Source: Streptomyces sp. JJ38 (GTDB taxonomy: Bacteria; Actinomycetota; Actinomycetes; Streptomycetales; Streptomycetaceae). Taken from it: DNA of 53,546 bases. Within the stretch, counting starts at the first letter, position 1; each line of letters begins with the position of its first letter. The position numbers and the translations under genes are program-made. The notes beneath the pieces were generated by a model. It was not told the origin of the DNA, did not search any database, and was given only the letters and a program-made list of their open reading frames with translations. The DNA is taken from NCBI RefSeq assembly GCF_019303475.1, contig NZ_JABLSI010000050.1, forward strand, positions 1 through 53,546, given 5' to 3'. This document shows, piece after piece, positions 34,186 to 41,868 of this stretch.

Positions 34186-34338
34186 TCAGTCCTGGATGTC
34201 GGCGGCACACCTCCGGGACCGGGCAAACCGCCAAAAGCTCATCCGGCAGGTCCGCCGCCCATCGTCCTCCCGCTGAGTGAGGACGAAGCCGGCGGACGTC
34301 ACGGGCTGGCTGCACTCGGGACAGGCCGAGACGGTCAT
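34186..34338 (-). CDS. Possible 50-aa Cys-rich protein
   Basis: Reads MTVSACPECSQPVTSAGFVL followed by REDDGRRTC and ends CAADIQD, preceded by AAGGG at 9-base spacing. The CPEC pair plus two further cysteines suggests a zinc knuckle. Short and without homologue known to me; could be chance. Confidence 0.28.
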   Translation of the reverse strand: MTVSACPECSQPVTSAGFVLTQREDDGRRTCRMSFWRFARSRRCAADIQD

Positions 34339-34546
34339 CCGGCGAACCCTTAACGGAGTGCCCCCTTCGTTCCGAAGCAATTTGAAGGAGCCTTCGACCT
34401 TGGGCCGATGCGCCTCTCACCTGCTTTGAAGGTCCGCAGGCATACGTGTGTGTCCGCCGCTGCCCCTCGGCGTTGTCACGCAGTTAGACACTCACGCGTC
34501 TGCGGTGCTGTTCCTAGAAGACAGGAGTCCGAGCGCAGGCGAGTCG

Positions 34547-34813
34547 CTACTGCCGCTGCACCCGCTGCTCTACCAAACCTCCACCTACCAGATCGTTTGG
34601 CATGTCCCTCTCGTGCGCAGGCGGGCGAGGACGGGTTGATCGAGCCACCGGGACTGCGGCCCCCAACACCGCTGCCCCCGTGCTGATCGGGACGGCGAGC
34701 CTGGGACTGATCCAGACGCTGACGGTTACGCCCAGAGCCAGCACGCCGATCAGGACCCTGGCGGGATGACGGCCGGCCACCTTACTGGCCTTGCTGTAGA
34801 GGGGTACATTCAT
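34547..34813 (-). CDS. Possible small membrane protein
   Basis: 88 aa from ATG 34813 with AGAAGG upstream (GTG 34822 is an alternative). Two hydrophobic segments (VLIGVLALGVTVSVWI and PISTGAAVLGAAVPVA) follow a basic N-terminus (YSKASKVAGRHPAR), and the tail is hydrophilic. Resembles the many small membrane peptides of actinomycete elements. Support is only the signal-like organisation. Confidence 0.4.
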   Translation of the reverse strand: MNVPLYSKASKVAGRHPARVLIGVLALGVTVSVWISPRLAVPISTGAAVLGAAVPVARSTRPRPPAHERDMPNDLVGGGLVEQRVQRQ

Positions 34814-34949
34814 GTGCGGCACCTTCTTCGGACGACTCGCTATCGAGTGGGTGTGAACGCGGCCTCCTGTTGCCCCAGGGGGCCGCTCGTCGTTGCCGAC
34901 GTGCCGTCACTTTCCTTCATCTGGCGCCGATTTGCCTGCTAGCCTGCGA

Positions 34950-35143
34950 GACCCTTTCGCCCGCATGTAGCTTATAACGGTCGTACGGCGAAACCTGCTG
35001 GTCAGGGCACAAGTCCGATGCGGGCCAAAGGGTCGAACCGTCTGAGACGCCGACTCAGTGACCCTTTCGCCCGCATGTAGTTTCTATGATCGTACGGCCA
35101 AACCCGCTGGTCAGGGGCTGTGCACGATGCGGGCCAAAGGGTC
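34950..35143. repeat. Two tandem ~85-bp units, each a long inverted repeat
   Basis: Units at 34950-35034 and 35060-35143. Each begins GACCCTTTCGCCCGCAT and ends ATGCGGGCCAAAGGGTC, arms of 17 bp complementary at 16 positions. The 50-bp interior is also conserved between the units (CGTACGGC, AAACC, GCTGGTCAGGG). The 25-bp spacer contains its own dyad CTGAG-N7-CTCAG. The second unit ends 14 bp before the GTG of the winged-helix gene. Confidence 0.9.
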
Positions 35144-35157
35144 AGATAGGGGCTGAC

Positions 35158-36144
35158 GTGCCAAGAAACGCTGATCGCCGCGCGCACCGGATGGCTGCCC
35201 TGCAGGGCCAGCTCCCGCGCTTGCGGGAGGCCACTAGGGAACTCTGCTCGCTCCATACGCGCGGGGGACTCTGGCCATCACACATACGGATCAGGTCCGA
35301 GTTTTTCAGCGGGTCGCCATACAGGACGCCGCCTATAGCGCGTATATCAGCACCGCGAGGGATCAACCTGCAAGTTTACTTGCTCGGGCTATTCGAGGCT
35401 CAGACTAGAAAAAGAGATGGGATGGCGGGACCATGCCCGCTGCCGATTCTAGGCACTCGCCATGAGGTGTCTTGGTCCAAGATCGTGGTGTCTGCGGCTA
35501 GGCAAAATATGCAAGCAAAGGTACCAGTCACTGCGGCACAGAATCGCGCTCGCCAGATTAAGTCCGCCTTCAAGCGGTTGGCAGACGAGAACCTCGCTGT
35601 GCGAAATATTGGAGATCCAGCGAATCCTTTTCCGCTGATGCTGCTTCATGAGTCTGGAAGCGCCCACTTCGAGAAGTACGGGTACACCGTTCCGGAGTGG
35701 TATGAGAACACGCCGTCAACGGTATCGCTTCATGTGAACTTCTTCAGAGAGGGTTGGGTGTACCTGCTGACTCCTGCTGAAATCCGCATGTATCTAGTGC
35801 TCAACCATCTAGCCCCTCGCTTCCCTGACGTGCATGCCGAGCGTGGTGTCTACATCTCGGAACAAGACAGAATGTGGAGGTACGACTTGTCGCGAGACAT
35901 TTATGAGGCACACCTAACCCTGTCGCGATTCGGTCTTGTGGAAAAGGTTGACGATAAGACCCGCCACGCGGACGGCAAGATGATCAACTACAGCGAAAGA
36001 GCGGCGCGAGGGGAATTCGCATCCCCGCATCGCTTCAAGGTTGCGCCTGATAAGTCTCTAAGAGAGCCAGCCTGGGAAAGGATAGAAAGGGCCCTCATGA
36101 ACTACCCTCCCACCTTTGAGCAAATGAAGAGAAAGCGAGGGTAA
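35158..36144 (+). CDS. Winged-helix (Rep-like) DNA-binding protein
   Basis: 328 aa from GTG 35158 (AGGGG upstream). Two winged-helix-like halves can be seen: NLQVYLLGLFEAQTR ... AAQNRARQIKSAFKRLADEN, and LTPAEIRMYLVLNHLAPRFP ... ISEQDRMWRYDLSRDIYEAHLTLSRFGLVEKV. Two-winged-helix layout directly behind large inverted repeats recalls plasmid initiators and their iterons, but the family is not recognised. GC is below that of the transfer operon. It could instead be the regulator of the cargo segment. Confidence 0.75.
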   Translation: MPRNADRRAHRMAALQGQLPRLREATRELCSLHTRGGLWPSHIRIRSEFFSGSPYRTPPIARISAPRGINLQVYLLGLFEAQTRKRDGMAGPCPLPILGTRHEVSWSKIVVSAARQNMQAKVPVTAAQNRARQIKSAFKRLADENLAVRNIGDPANPFPLMLLHESGSAHFEKYGYTVPEWYENTPSTVSLHVNFFREGWVYLLTPAEIRMYLVLNHLAPRFPDVHAERGVYISEQDRMWRYDLSRDIYEAHLTLSRFGLVEKVDDKTRHADGKMINYSERAARGEFASPHRFKVAPDKSLREPAWERIERALMNYPPTFEQMKRKRG

Positions 36145-36170
36145 TGGTAGTTGTTCGGCTGACGCGCACG

Positions 36171-36198
36171 AGGTCGGCGGAGCGGCTTTGGGCTGGAG
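36171..36198. repeat. 28-bp direct repeat, copy A
   Basis: Matches 37516-37543 at 27 of 28 positions (core GGAGCGGCTTTGGGCTGGAG). It begins 27 bp after the winged-helix gene. Together the two copies bracket the Ntn-hydrolase gene. Confidence 0.85.
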
Positions 36199-36575
36199 TT
36201 TCAATGGGCGAGTCAAACGCCGCGATGTGCGAGCAGTAGCCGAAAAAGTGGTGAGCTCAGGTCCTGACCTGAGCCAAGTAATCGATCGACGCTGCGAGCT
36301 GCGACCTAGCTGTCGGTTGATGTCAGCGTTGGTCGTCGTTGACACCCTCCGACGGCCCAGTGACGGCCCCGTCGCCTGCCTGGCTCACCGGGCTGGAAGG
36401 ATGACGCGACTGATCATCGACCGCCGTGGCTTGCGGCCAGATCTTCGGCGCCATGATCTGTTGCTCCATTGGCGGCCCATGCCGATGTGTGCACATTGAT
36501 GCCATTCAGCATGTTCGGACGTAAGATGCTACATCAGTGCGAGGCAAGGAGGCCTCAAACGTTTGGGGGAGTGCG
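36199..36575. other. Upstream region of the Ntn-hydrolase gene
   Basis: 377 bp with no supported gene. A possible promoter has TTGATG at 36498 and TAAGAT at 36522 but the spacing is too long. A segment at 36446-36480 is weakly similar to the right arm of the inverted repeat at 37627-37657. AAGGAGG at 36546 is too far from the TTG start to be its ribosome binding site. Confidence 0.35.
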
Positions 36576-37517
36576 TTGACTCTGCTGCTTACGTGCGTAA
36601 CGCACGACTTTGTGATTCAAGCATCCGACCGGAGACTCACTTTCCTTAATGGAAAAATCGCGGAGGAAGTCGCGAATAAAGCGACCCTGTTTGGCAATGT
36701 GGGAAATTTCGCTTTTACTGGCCTATCTCGATGTTCTCATCGAGAAACAAGCGACGAGCTTCTCATGCGGTGTCTCTCTGTGGGCAATCTCCCGCTAGTT
36801 GACTTGCTTGATGGTTTGGCTAAAAGCGCTGCCCGTGATATCCGAAACCTTCCCTTGGGTGTGAGGCCTAGAGACAGGCGGGCTGTTCGTCGGACTTCAT
36901 TCGTCGGAGCTGGCTACGTTGGCTTGAAGCACCCCGGTCGATTCAACCTTCCACATAGCTCAGACGAGCTGCAAACATTCCTTTGCGTCGTGAGTAATGC
37001 TCAGGATCTCAGTGAGGCATGGAGGGAGGAAGCTGATCAGGAATTCTCTGTGCATCTGGGTTGGCTCCCGCCGGAGCGGAGACACATGCTCCACGTGGCG
37101 GGCCAGCCTTTGCTTACCCAAGAGAGGATCCAACTGGAAAGGGGGTTGCGAAAGACCCTTGGCAGAGTTACTCACCCAGAGCCCATCGCTCGCCTGCTGA
37201 CGAGAGCGGTACGTCAGGTATCCGCAAGAAACGTCACCGTTGGCCCCAACGTGATGTGCACTATGACGCGAAGAGCGAATGTTCGCGATAAGGGAAACGT
37301 CAGCCTTGGAGGCGGGCTAATCCCGATTGTGCATGGGCATCAGAGCGAGGCGTCCTACTTTCACCGGGCGCGGGGTGGTACGTCTGGACCGGCAAGGTGG
37401 ATCTACTCTCCCGCCGACTCCTCAGCTGCAGACCACTATGGGCCGAACTATGCATCGTCTGTAATGATGATGAAGGGCGTGTACTTCGGCCGCCAGGAGC
37501 CCTCGAAGTCCAGTTAG
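36576..37517 (+). CDS. Proteasome-like Ntn hydrolase
   Basis: Start set at TTG 36576 (GGGGGAG 4 bases upstream); GTG 36537 would add 13 residues. With the TTG start, removal of Met exposes Thr1, giving TLLLTCVTHDFVIQASDRRL with Asp at position 17 and Lys at 34. That is the Thr1/Asp17/Lys33 arrangement of proteasome beta, HslV and related N-terminal-nucleophile hydrolases. The later sequence (AFTGLSRC, FVGAGYVGL) is compatible with the fold. At 313 mature residues it is longer than a beta subunit; the extra part is C-terminal. GC is lower than its neighbours. Function unknown; no alpha subunit or ATPase is adjacent. Confidence 0.72.
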   Translation: MTLLLTCVTHDFVIQASDRRLTFLNGKIAEEVANKATLFGNVGNFAFTGLSRCSHRETSDELLMRCLSVGNLPLVDLLDGLAKSAARDIRNLPLGVRPRDRRAVRRTSFVGAGYVGLKHPGRFNLPHSSDELQTFLCVVSNAQDLSEAWREEADQEFSVHLGWLPPERRHMLHVAGQPLLTQERIQLERGLRKTLGRVTHPEPIARLLTRAVRQVSARNVTVGPNVMCTMTRRANVRDKGNVSLGGGLIPIVHGHQSEASYFHRARGGTSGPARWIYSPADSSAADHYGPNYASSVMMMKGVYFGRQEPSKSS

Positions 37518-37543
37518 GTCGGTGGAGCGGCTTTGGGCTGGAG
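37516..37543. repeat. 28-bp direct repeat, copy B
   Basis: Overlaps the stop codon of the Ntn-hydrolase gene and forms the outer left arm of the long inverted repeat at 37517-37686. Confidence 0.85.
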
Positions 37544-37686
37544 CTGCTTTGGGGCGAGTGATCATGGCCCCATAAGCTTCCGGCGCGTGGGGCAGTCTGT
37601 GGACCTGCCCGCTAAAGCACGACGTTGGGGCCGTGATCTTAGTTGCTCGCCCCAAAGTGGCTGCCTAAAGCCGTGGAGCCGACCGC
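37517..37686. repeat. Long imperfect inverted repeat (~170 bp)
   Basis: Left arm 37517-37571 and right arm 37627-37686 pair over about 45 positions, including perfect CTTTGGGGCGAG, GATCA and GGCCCC blocks. The 55-bp loop contains a further hairpin GGGCAG...CTGCCC. It could be a strong RNA structure, a replication origin or a recombination site. Confidence 0.8.
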
Positions 37687-37988
37687 CCCAGCCACAACAT
37701 GTTCTGACCCATGCCGCCCGGCTAACCCTTACCAGGGCGCGCGTCGGCGCAGAGAGGGCCGAAGGCAGGAGCGGCGCCCGCAGCGGATCCGGGAAGCGCG
37801 CCCGGCGGAGCGGAGCGCGGCCGGGGCTTGATGAAATAAGGAAAGTCGTACCGCACTCGGGATCCGACGCTTCTCGATTCCCATCGCCTGATCGACACAA
37901 ATCTGGTGTGACCTGCCGGATTGCTGGGCCGCAAGGACAGGCCCAGCCGACTTCACTCATGGCAGTCAAGCGGACAAGCCGCGCTTGC
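37687..37988. other. GC-rich non-coding stretch
   Basis: 302 bp between the inverted repeat and the GNAT gene; frames are shadows without ribosome binding sites. The end of its GC-rich block (CTTGATGAAATAAGGAAAGT at 37826) resembles 12110-12129 of element 1. Confidence 0.4.
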
Positions 37989-38552
37989 CTATCGGCCCAA
38001 AGGTTCCGGATCGGGTGTTGCGTCCACGAAGCCGTGGTCTGCGGGGCCGGTGAGGCGTTGGGCCAGCCAGCCTGAGACGCGGGGGCCGCCGTTGACAGCC
38101 GTGCCCTCGCGGACGGTGCGGACGTGCTCGAAGCCACGCTGAAGGTAGTAGCGCTGAAGACCTTCGTTCGTGGTCCACGCATCGAGCCTGAGCCACTTGG
38201 CACCGGCGCGGTACGCCCGGTCGCCTGCCCAGTCGAGGAGTCTCGCGCCCAGGTTCGCGCCGGCGTGGGTGCGCGCAACGGTGAGCTTGGTGATGAACAT
38301 GGACGGCTCGCTGAGTTCCTCGTCGGTCCACAAGCCCTCTTCGGCTGTGGCGTCCACGGTGATGGTGGCCGCTGCAACCGGGCCGTCGTCCAGCATGAAG
38401 ACTGATCCGGCCTCCACAGCGGTGAGTAGCCGGTCCGCGGGGTAGGGCCGCTGCCACTGGTCGGAGCCGAGCTGGAGGAGCCACGAGGCCGCTTCCTCGC
38501 GGAAGGCGAGGAGCTGGGCGACGTCTTCGGGCCGAGCCGATCGAATGATCAC
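37989..38552 (-). CDS. GNAT-family N-acetyltransferase
   Basis: 187 aa, GTG start overlapping the GntR stop by 4 bp. The GNAT core reads ITKLTVARTHAGANLGARLL (motif A, acetyl-CoA loop variant AGANLG), then WLRLDAWTTNEGLQRYYLQRGFEHV (motif B with the usual Asn and Tyr). The substrate cannot be read. Coupled translation with a UTRA-type GntR regulator suggests the pair responds to the same small molecule. Confidence 0.9.
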   Translation of the reverse strand: MIIRSARPEDVAQLLAFREEAASWLLQLGSDQWQRPYPADRLLTAVEAGSVFMLDDGPVAAATITVDATAEEGLWTDEELSEPSMFITKLTVARTHAGANLGARLLDWAGDRAYRAGAKWLRLDAWTTNEGLQRYYLQRGFEHVRTVREGTAVNGGPRVSGWLAQRLTGPADHGFVDATPDPEPLGR

Positions 38553-39319
38553 TGGGTGTTCCCTTCCCGAGCGGCCAGGCTGCCGATCTCGTAGTTCATC
38601 CGGTTCAGGTCGCCTCGGAAAGTGGTGACGGTGGACCGGATCGGGCGTTCCTCCGAGTAGCCGGTGCGGGTCCAGAGGAGTACCGGGACGCCCGCGCCGA
38701 TCTCCAGCATTCGCGCTTCCTCTGGGGTGGGCATGCGGGTCGCGATCTCGTCGAAGTACCCGACCTGTTCGACTCCGTGCGCCGCCAGGTACCTCGTCGT
38801 TCCCTCCGCGATGTCGCCCGGCTCAGCTAGTCGAGGAGCCTCGTCCACTAGCCACGACGGGTAGTGGGTCGCCTGCGTGGACCAAGGGACGTCGTCCACG
38901 AAGCGGTGGCAGAACCGGAGTACCGTGCGCGATCCCGGTTCCACCTTGAGCCGGTGTGCCACGTCCTCGGGAGCCGGCCGGATCTCGACACGGAACGTCT
39001 GGTGCGGCCTGCGGCCGGCGTTGGCCACATCGGTGCTGTAGGCGTCCCCATCCTGGGGGAAGCTCAGGTTCTCGAAGCGCGAGGCGTTCAGCTCGAACAC
39101 CTCGTGCTTCGCCACCTCGTATCCCAGCCCTTGGCTAGAAGTCACGAGTCCCTGGGACACCAGCAGCCCGAGTCCGGAGCGGACCGTGTTGCGCGACGCC
39201 TCGAACCGAGCCGACAGCTCGCTTTCCGAGGGCAGCCGCGACCCCGGCGGGTAGGTGCCGCTGTCGATCTCGCGGCGCAGGGCGTCCGCCACCTGTCGGT
39301 ACTTCGGCTGCTTGCTCAT
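38549..39319 (-). CDS. GntR-family regulator with UTRA ligand domain
   Basis: 256 aa from ATG 39319; ATG 39358, with GGGAG at better spacing, is a real alternative. Winged helix KYRQVADALRREIDSGTYPP ... LPSESELSARFEASRNTVRS, then a UTRA domain (DVAHRLKVEPGSRTVLRFCH ... GAGVPVLLWTRTGYSEERPI). CAACTTGT half-sites lie both at its 5' end (39344) and in the 32-bp palindrome at 39407-39438 between it and the transfer operon. It is therefore the probable repressor of both. Confidence 0.9.
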   Translation of the reverse strand: MSKQPKYRQVADALRREIDSGTYPPGSRLPSESELSARFEASRNTVRSGLGLLVSQGLVTSSQGLGYEVAKHEVFELNASRFENLSFPQDGDAYSTDVANAGRRPHQTFRVEIRPAPEDVAHRLKVEPGSRTVLRFCHRFVDDVPWSTQATHYPSWLVDEAPRLAEPGDIAEGTTRYLAAHGVEQVGYFDEIATRMPTPEEARMLEIGAGVPVLLWTRTGYSEERPIRSTVTTFRGDLNRMNYEIGSLAAREGNTQ

Positions 39320-39340
39320 GCCTCCATCATCACTCACTCG

Positions 39341-39438
39341 CTCAACTTGTTGGTACATGCAGGCTCCCATCGCTTGACACGGTCACTGCTTGTAGGCAAG
39401 CATCAACTCATTCAACTTGTACCAACAAGTTGAATGAG
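39341..39438. promoter_or_regulatory. Operator region between GntR and the transfer operon
   Basis: A perfect palindrome at 39407-39438 has 14-bp arms (CTCATTCAACTTGT and complement) around ACCA. A related half-site CTCAACTTGTTGGTAC lies at 39341-39356, overlapping the GntR 5' end. Confidence 0.75.
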
Positions 39439-39744
39439 TGGAACCTGTTCTCTGGGGTTCTGTTTGCTGCGCCCGGACGGCCCCGTGAGACGGGCCGAAA
39501 GGCAGCGCTCGTGCATTGAGAACTGAACAGCGCGACGAGGTCGCCGCCTCCTCCGATAAGGCGGCCAGCGCGGCAGAGGTCCGCGCAGTACAGCCATCCG
39601 TGGCCGTGTGGTCACGGGCCGGTTGCCTCCTCCGCCCGTCTCGTACGGGCGGAGCCGAGGGGAGCCGGAATCCCGCTCCGAAGTGAAGCGCCACCTGGGG
39701 GGCATCCCAGGTGGCGCAGACAGGCACCTGAACTGGAGGCACCT
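39439..39744 (+). other. Structured leader of the element 2 transfer operon
   Basis: 306 bp without a gene. It contains TTGAGAACTGAACAG at 39516-39530, close to the TTGAGAACTCAACAG found in actinobacterial rRNA leaders. Two perfect hairpins follow: a 10-bp stem at 39630-39654 and a 12-bp stem (GCGCCACCTGGG) at 39688-39717, the latter 15 bp before the first ribosome binding site. Probably transcribed untranslated leader. Confidence 0.6.
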
Positions 39745-39972
39745 GTGAGCACGATGATCGCTGGCCCGCCGCGTGCGGGCAACACCCATCCGACTCTCAC
39801 CGAGTCCGGCGGCGAGGAGAACCGGCCGCCGCTGCCGATCCGCAGCCCCGGAGAGACGCTGCCGCCCGAGCGGCGGGGTGAGCAGATGCTGGCCGAGCTG
39901 CTGACCGACTGGTCCCGCAGCACCTCGCCCTCGGCCGGGCGCCGACTGGTGGCCGGGGGGTGGCTGCGGTGA
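39745..39972 (+). CDS. Small AICE protein, first gene of the transfer operon
   Basis: 75 aa from GTG with GGAGG upstream (MSTMIAGPPRAGNTHPTLTE ... RRGEQMLAELLTDW). Hydrophilic, Pro-rich N-terminus and one short helix. No family recognised; its stop overlaps the next start (GTGA). Confidence 0.6.
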   Translation: MSTMIAGPPRAGNTHPTLTESGGEENRPPLPIRSPGETLPPERRGEQMLAELLTDWSRSTSPSAGRRLVAGGWLR

Positions 39973-40076
39973 ACCCCTCCATCGCCCAGGCCGGGATGAC
40001 CGACGAGGAGCGTGAGGAGCGCTCGCGCAAGCTGGCCGAGGTCAACCGCCGCTCGCTCAAGGGCAGCGGAAAGTGA
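39969..40076 (+). CDS. 35-aa charged peptide
   Basis: Overlaps genes on both sides by 4 bp (GTGA). Reads MNPSIAQAGMTDEEREERSR then KLAEVNRRSLKGSGK, a charged helix. Reality rests on the chain of coupled overlaps. Confidence 0.5.
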   Translation: MNPSIAQAGMTDEEREERSRKLAEVNRRSLKGSGK

Positions 40077-40243
40077 AGCGTCGTCGCGGCTGGGCCGCGA
40101 TCGGCAACACCGGAACCGCCTGGTGGGGCGACTGCCCCCGGTGGGCCGACGCCCAGCGAGCGGCCGGGCTGACGGTCGCGACCGTCGTCATCATCGGCCG
40201 CCGCTGGCCCTGCACCTTCTGCCAACTCCACCTCACCCACTGA
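40073..40243 (+). CDS. 56-aa Cys/Trp-rich small protein
   Basis: Third member of the coupled chain, GTG start overlapping the previous stop. Contains WWGDCPRWADAQRAAG and ends RRWPCTFCQLHLTH, a possible C...CxxC...H metal site. It is followed by a strong hairpin. Confidence 0.55.
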   Translation: MKRRRGWAAIGNTGTAWWGDCPRWADAQRAAGLTVATVVIIGRRWPCTFCQLHLTH

Positions 40244-40260
40244 CACGACGACACCCAAGC

Positions 40261-40300
40261 GCGGGGCGGGCCCCGGCCGTATGGCCTCGGTCCGCCCCGC
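40261..40300 (+). terminator. Intra-operon hairpin
   Basis: A GCGGGGCGG/CCGCCCCGC stem with a GGCC-GTAT-GGCC inner hairpin, between the 56-aa and DUF6284-type genes. No T-tract. Confidence 0.5.
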
Positions 40301-40331
40301 TGCGTCGTCCATGCCCCTGTTTGGAGGCACC

Positions 40332-40610
40332 ATGAACACCTACCTGCACCTGGTCCCCCCGCTCGGCAGCCCCGTCCCGGACGAGGAGGGCGAGCCGACC
40401 GCCGCCGACCTGGCCGCCATCGAAGCCGAGCTGCCCGCCATCGAGGCCGAAGTCGAGCTGCTGGGCGTGGAAATCGCGCTGCTGGACAGGCCGATGACCG
40501 AGCTGGACGCCCGGCGGTTGCGCCGAGCCGCCACCCGCGCCCAGAACCTCCTGCGCGACCTGACCAACCGCGCCCCCGTCCATCTCCTGAGTGACGGCGG
40601 TGCCGCATGA
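40332..40610 (+). CDS. DUF6284-like protein
   Basis: 92 aa; GGAGG before ATG 40332. The pattern AADLAAIEAELPAIEAEVEL ... LDRPMTELDARRLRRAATR matches the small acidic helical family found in Streptomyces Spd operons. Predicted to be a coiled-coil dimer; function unknown. ATGA overlap with the next gene. Confidence 0.75.
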   Translation: MNTYLHLVPPLGSPVPDEEGEPTAADLAAIEAELPAIEAEVELLGVEIALLDRPMTELDARRLRRAATRAQNLLRDLTNRAPVHLLSDGGAA

Positions 40611-40762
40611 CCAACCACCCGACGCCCACCGCTGATGCGGCGCGAGCGGAGGTGCGGGCGGAGTTCGCCCCCACCTCCGCCAGGGCCTCGCTGTTGATCT
40701 CTGCGCTTGGAGCCCTCCTCGCCCTGGCCGCCGTCTTGGCCGTGATCGGGGGTGCGCGGTGA
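40607..40762 (+). CDS. 51-aa single-pass membrane protein
   Basis: A hydrophilic half (MTNHPTPTADAARAEVRAEF) and one helix (LLISALGALLALAAVLAVIG). Overlaps both neighbours by 4 bp, so it is in the Spd translational block. Confidence 0.6.
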   Translation: MTNHPTPTADAARAEVRAEFAPTSARASLLISALGALLALAAVLAVIGGAR

Positions 40763-41868
40763 ACGGTGCCGCGTTGAGCACACCGCAGAAGGTGGTGCTG
40801 ACGGCCGCGTTCGTGCCCATGCTGGCCACCGGGATCGCCGGCGGAATCGGCACCTACACCAACGTCGCCGCCGCCTACGGGCAGGGCACGGCGGTTGGTG
40901 CCGTCGCAGCCGGCGAGGGCGCCACCGCCGTCCTCGCCCTGGTCCTCCTCGGTCTGACCATGCTGGGCCAGTCGGCCCCGGCCGTGGTGCGAGCCGGGTT
41001 GTGGCTGCTGCCGGCAGCCGCGTCCGCGATGGCCGTCACCGCGGCCGACGATCCGGGCCAAGCCGTCATCTACGCCATCACCCCCATGGGTATGACCGTC
41101 GCCGCCGAAGGCATGGCCTTCCTGGCCCGGCGCATCGTGGTTCACCAGCACGGACGGGACGTCGAGGCCGAAGCCCGCGCGGCCGGTGCAGTGCGGGCCC
41201 TGGCCTACCACCGCGCCCGCGCCGCTCACCACCCCACCGGGTGGGTCCGCAAGGCGTCCGAACACCGCTCCTGGCGCCTGGCCCGCCGCATCGGCAACGG
41301 TGACACCACCCTGGACGCTCAACTCCTGACTGTTCAGCGCGAGCGGATGCAGGCGGGCGCCGAAGCAGCCCTGGTCGACATGTTCGGCACCGCCACACCA
41401 CCCCAGCTCCCCGCCACGGACCGTCCCGCGCTGGCCACGGCAGAACGGCGGGACGTGCCCCAGGTGGATCCGGCCGGTGCCCGCATGCTGCCCGTCGTCA
41501 CCCGCCCGAGAACGGTCACCGACCCGGCCACCCCGCCGGTCACCGAGGCGGTCACGTCGGCGGAGCCGGTGAGGGTTCCGGCCTGGACGGTCGGGCCGTT
41601 CTGGGACGACCGCCCCCGCCCGGTCGTGGCGGCCGCTGCCGAGCCGCGTCAGGTGGTCACCGAAGCGGTCACCGAGATGACCACCACCCCGGCCGGGGAG
41701 ATGACCGCCGGTGAGCTGCGCCGGGCGGTCCGGCGGTTGAACCGACAGGCGGTCAAGGAGACCGGACGCCCGGTGACCATCGGCCGCCTGCGCACCGACC
41801 TGGGCCTTACCCGCCGTGCGGCCACCGACCTACGCCGCCAGGTCGTCACCGCGCCCCGCGCCTCATGA
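40759..41868 (+). CDS. DUF2637/Spd-like conjugal spread protein
   Basis: 369 aa, GTG start overlapping the previous stop. Three or four membrane helices in the first 120 residues (VVLTAAFVPMLATGIAGGIG, ATAVLALVLLGLTMLG, VRAGLWLLPAAASAMAV). A long Pro/Val-rich cytoplasmic linker with VTEAVT repeats follows, then a C-terminal winged-helix-like segment (TIGRLRTDLGLTRRAATDLR). Same architecture as the Spd protein of element 1 but unrelated in detail. Confidence 0.82.
   Translation: MNGAALSTPQKVVLTAAFVPMLATGIAGGIGTYTNVAAAYGQGTAVGAVAAGEGATAVLALVLLGLTMLGQSAPAVVRAGLWLLPAAASAMAVTAADDPGQAVIYAITPMGMTVAAEGMAFLARRIVVHQHGRDVEAEARAAGAVRALAYHRARAAHHPTGWVRKASEHRSWRLARRIGNGDTTLDAQLLTVQRERMQAGAEAALVDMFGTATPPQLPATDRPALATAERRDVPQVDPAGARMLPVVTRPRTVTDPATPPVTEAVTSAEPVRVPAWTVGPFWDDRPRPVVAAAAEPRQVVTEAVTEMTTTPAGEMTAGELRRAVRRLNRQAVKETGRPVTIGRLRTDLGLTRRAATDLRRQVVTAPRAS

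Noticed and set aside
34950..35143. Two repeat units considered as a minimal CRISPR array
   Set aside because: Units of 85 bp with internal long arms, only one 25-bp spacer and no cas genes do not fit CRISPR.
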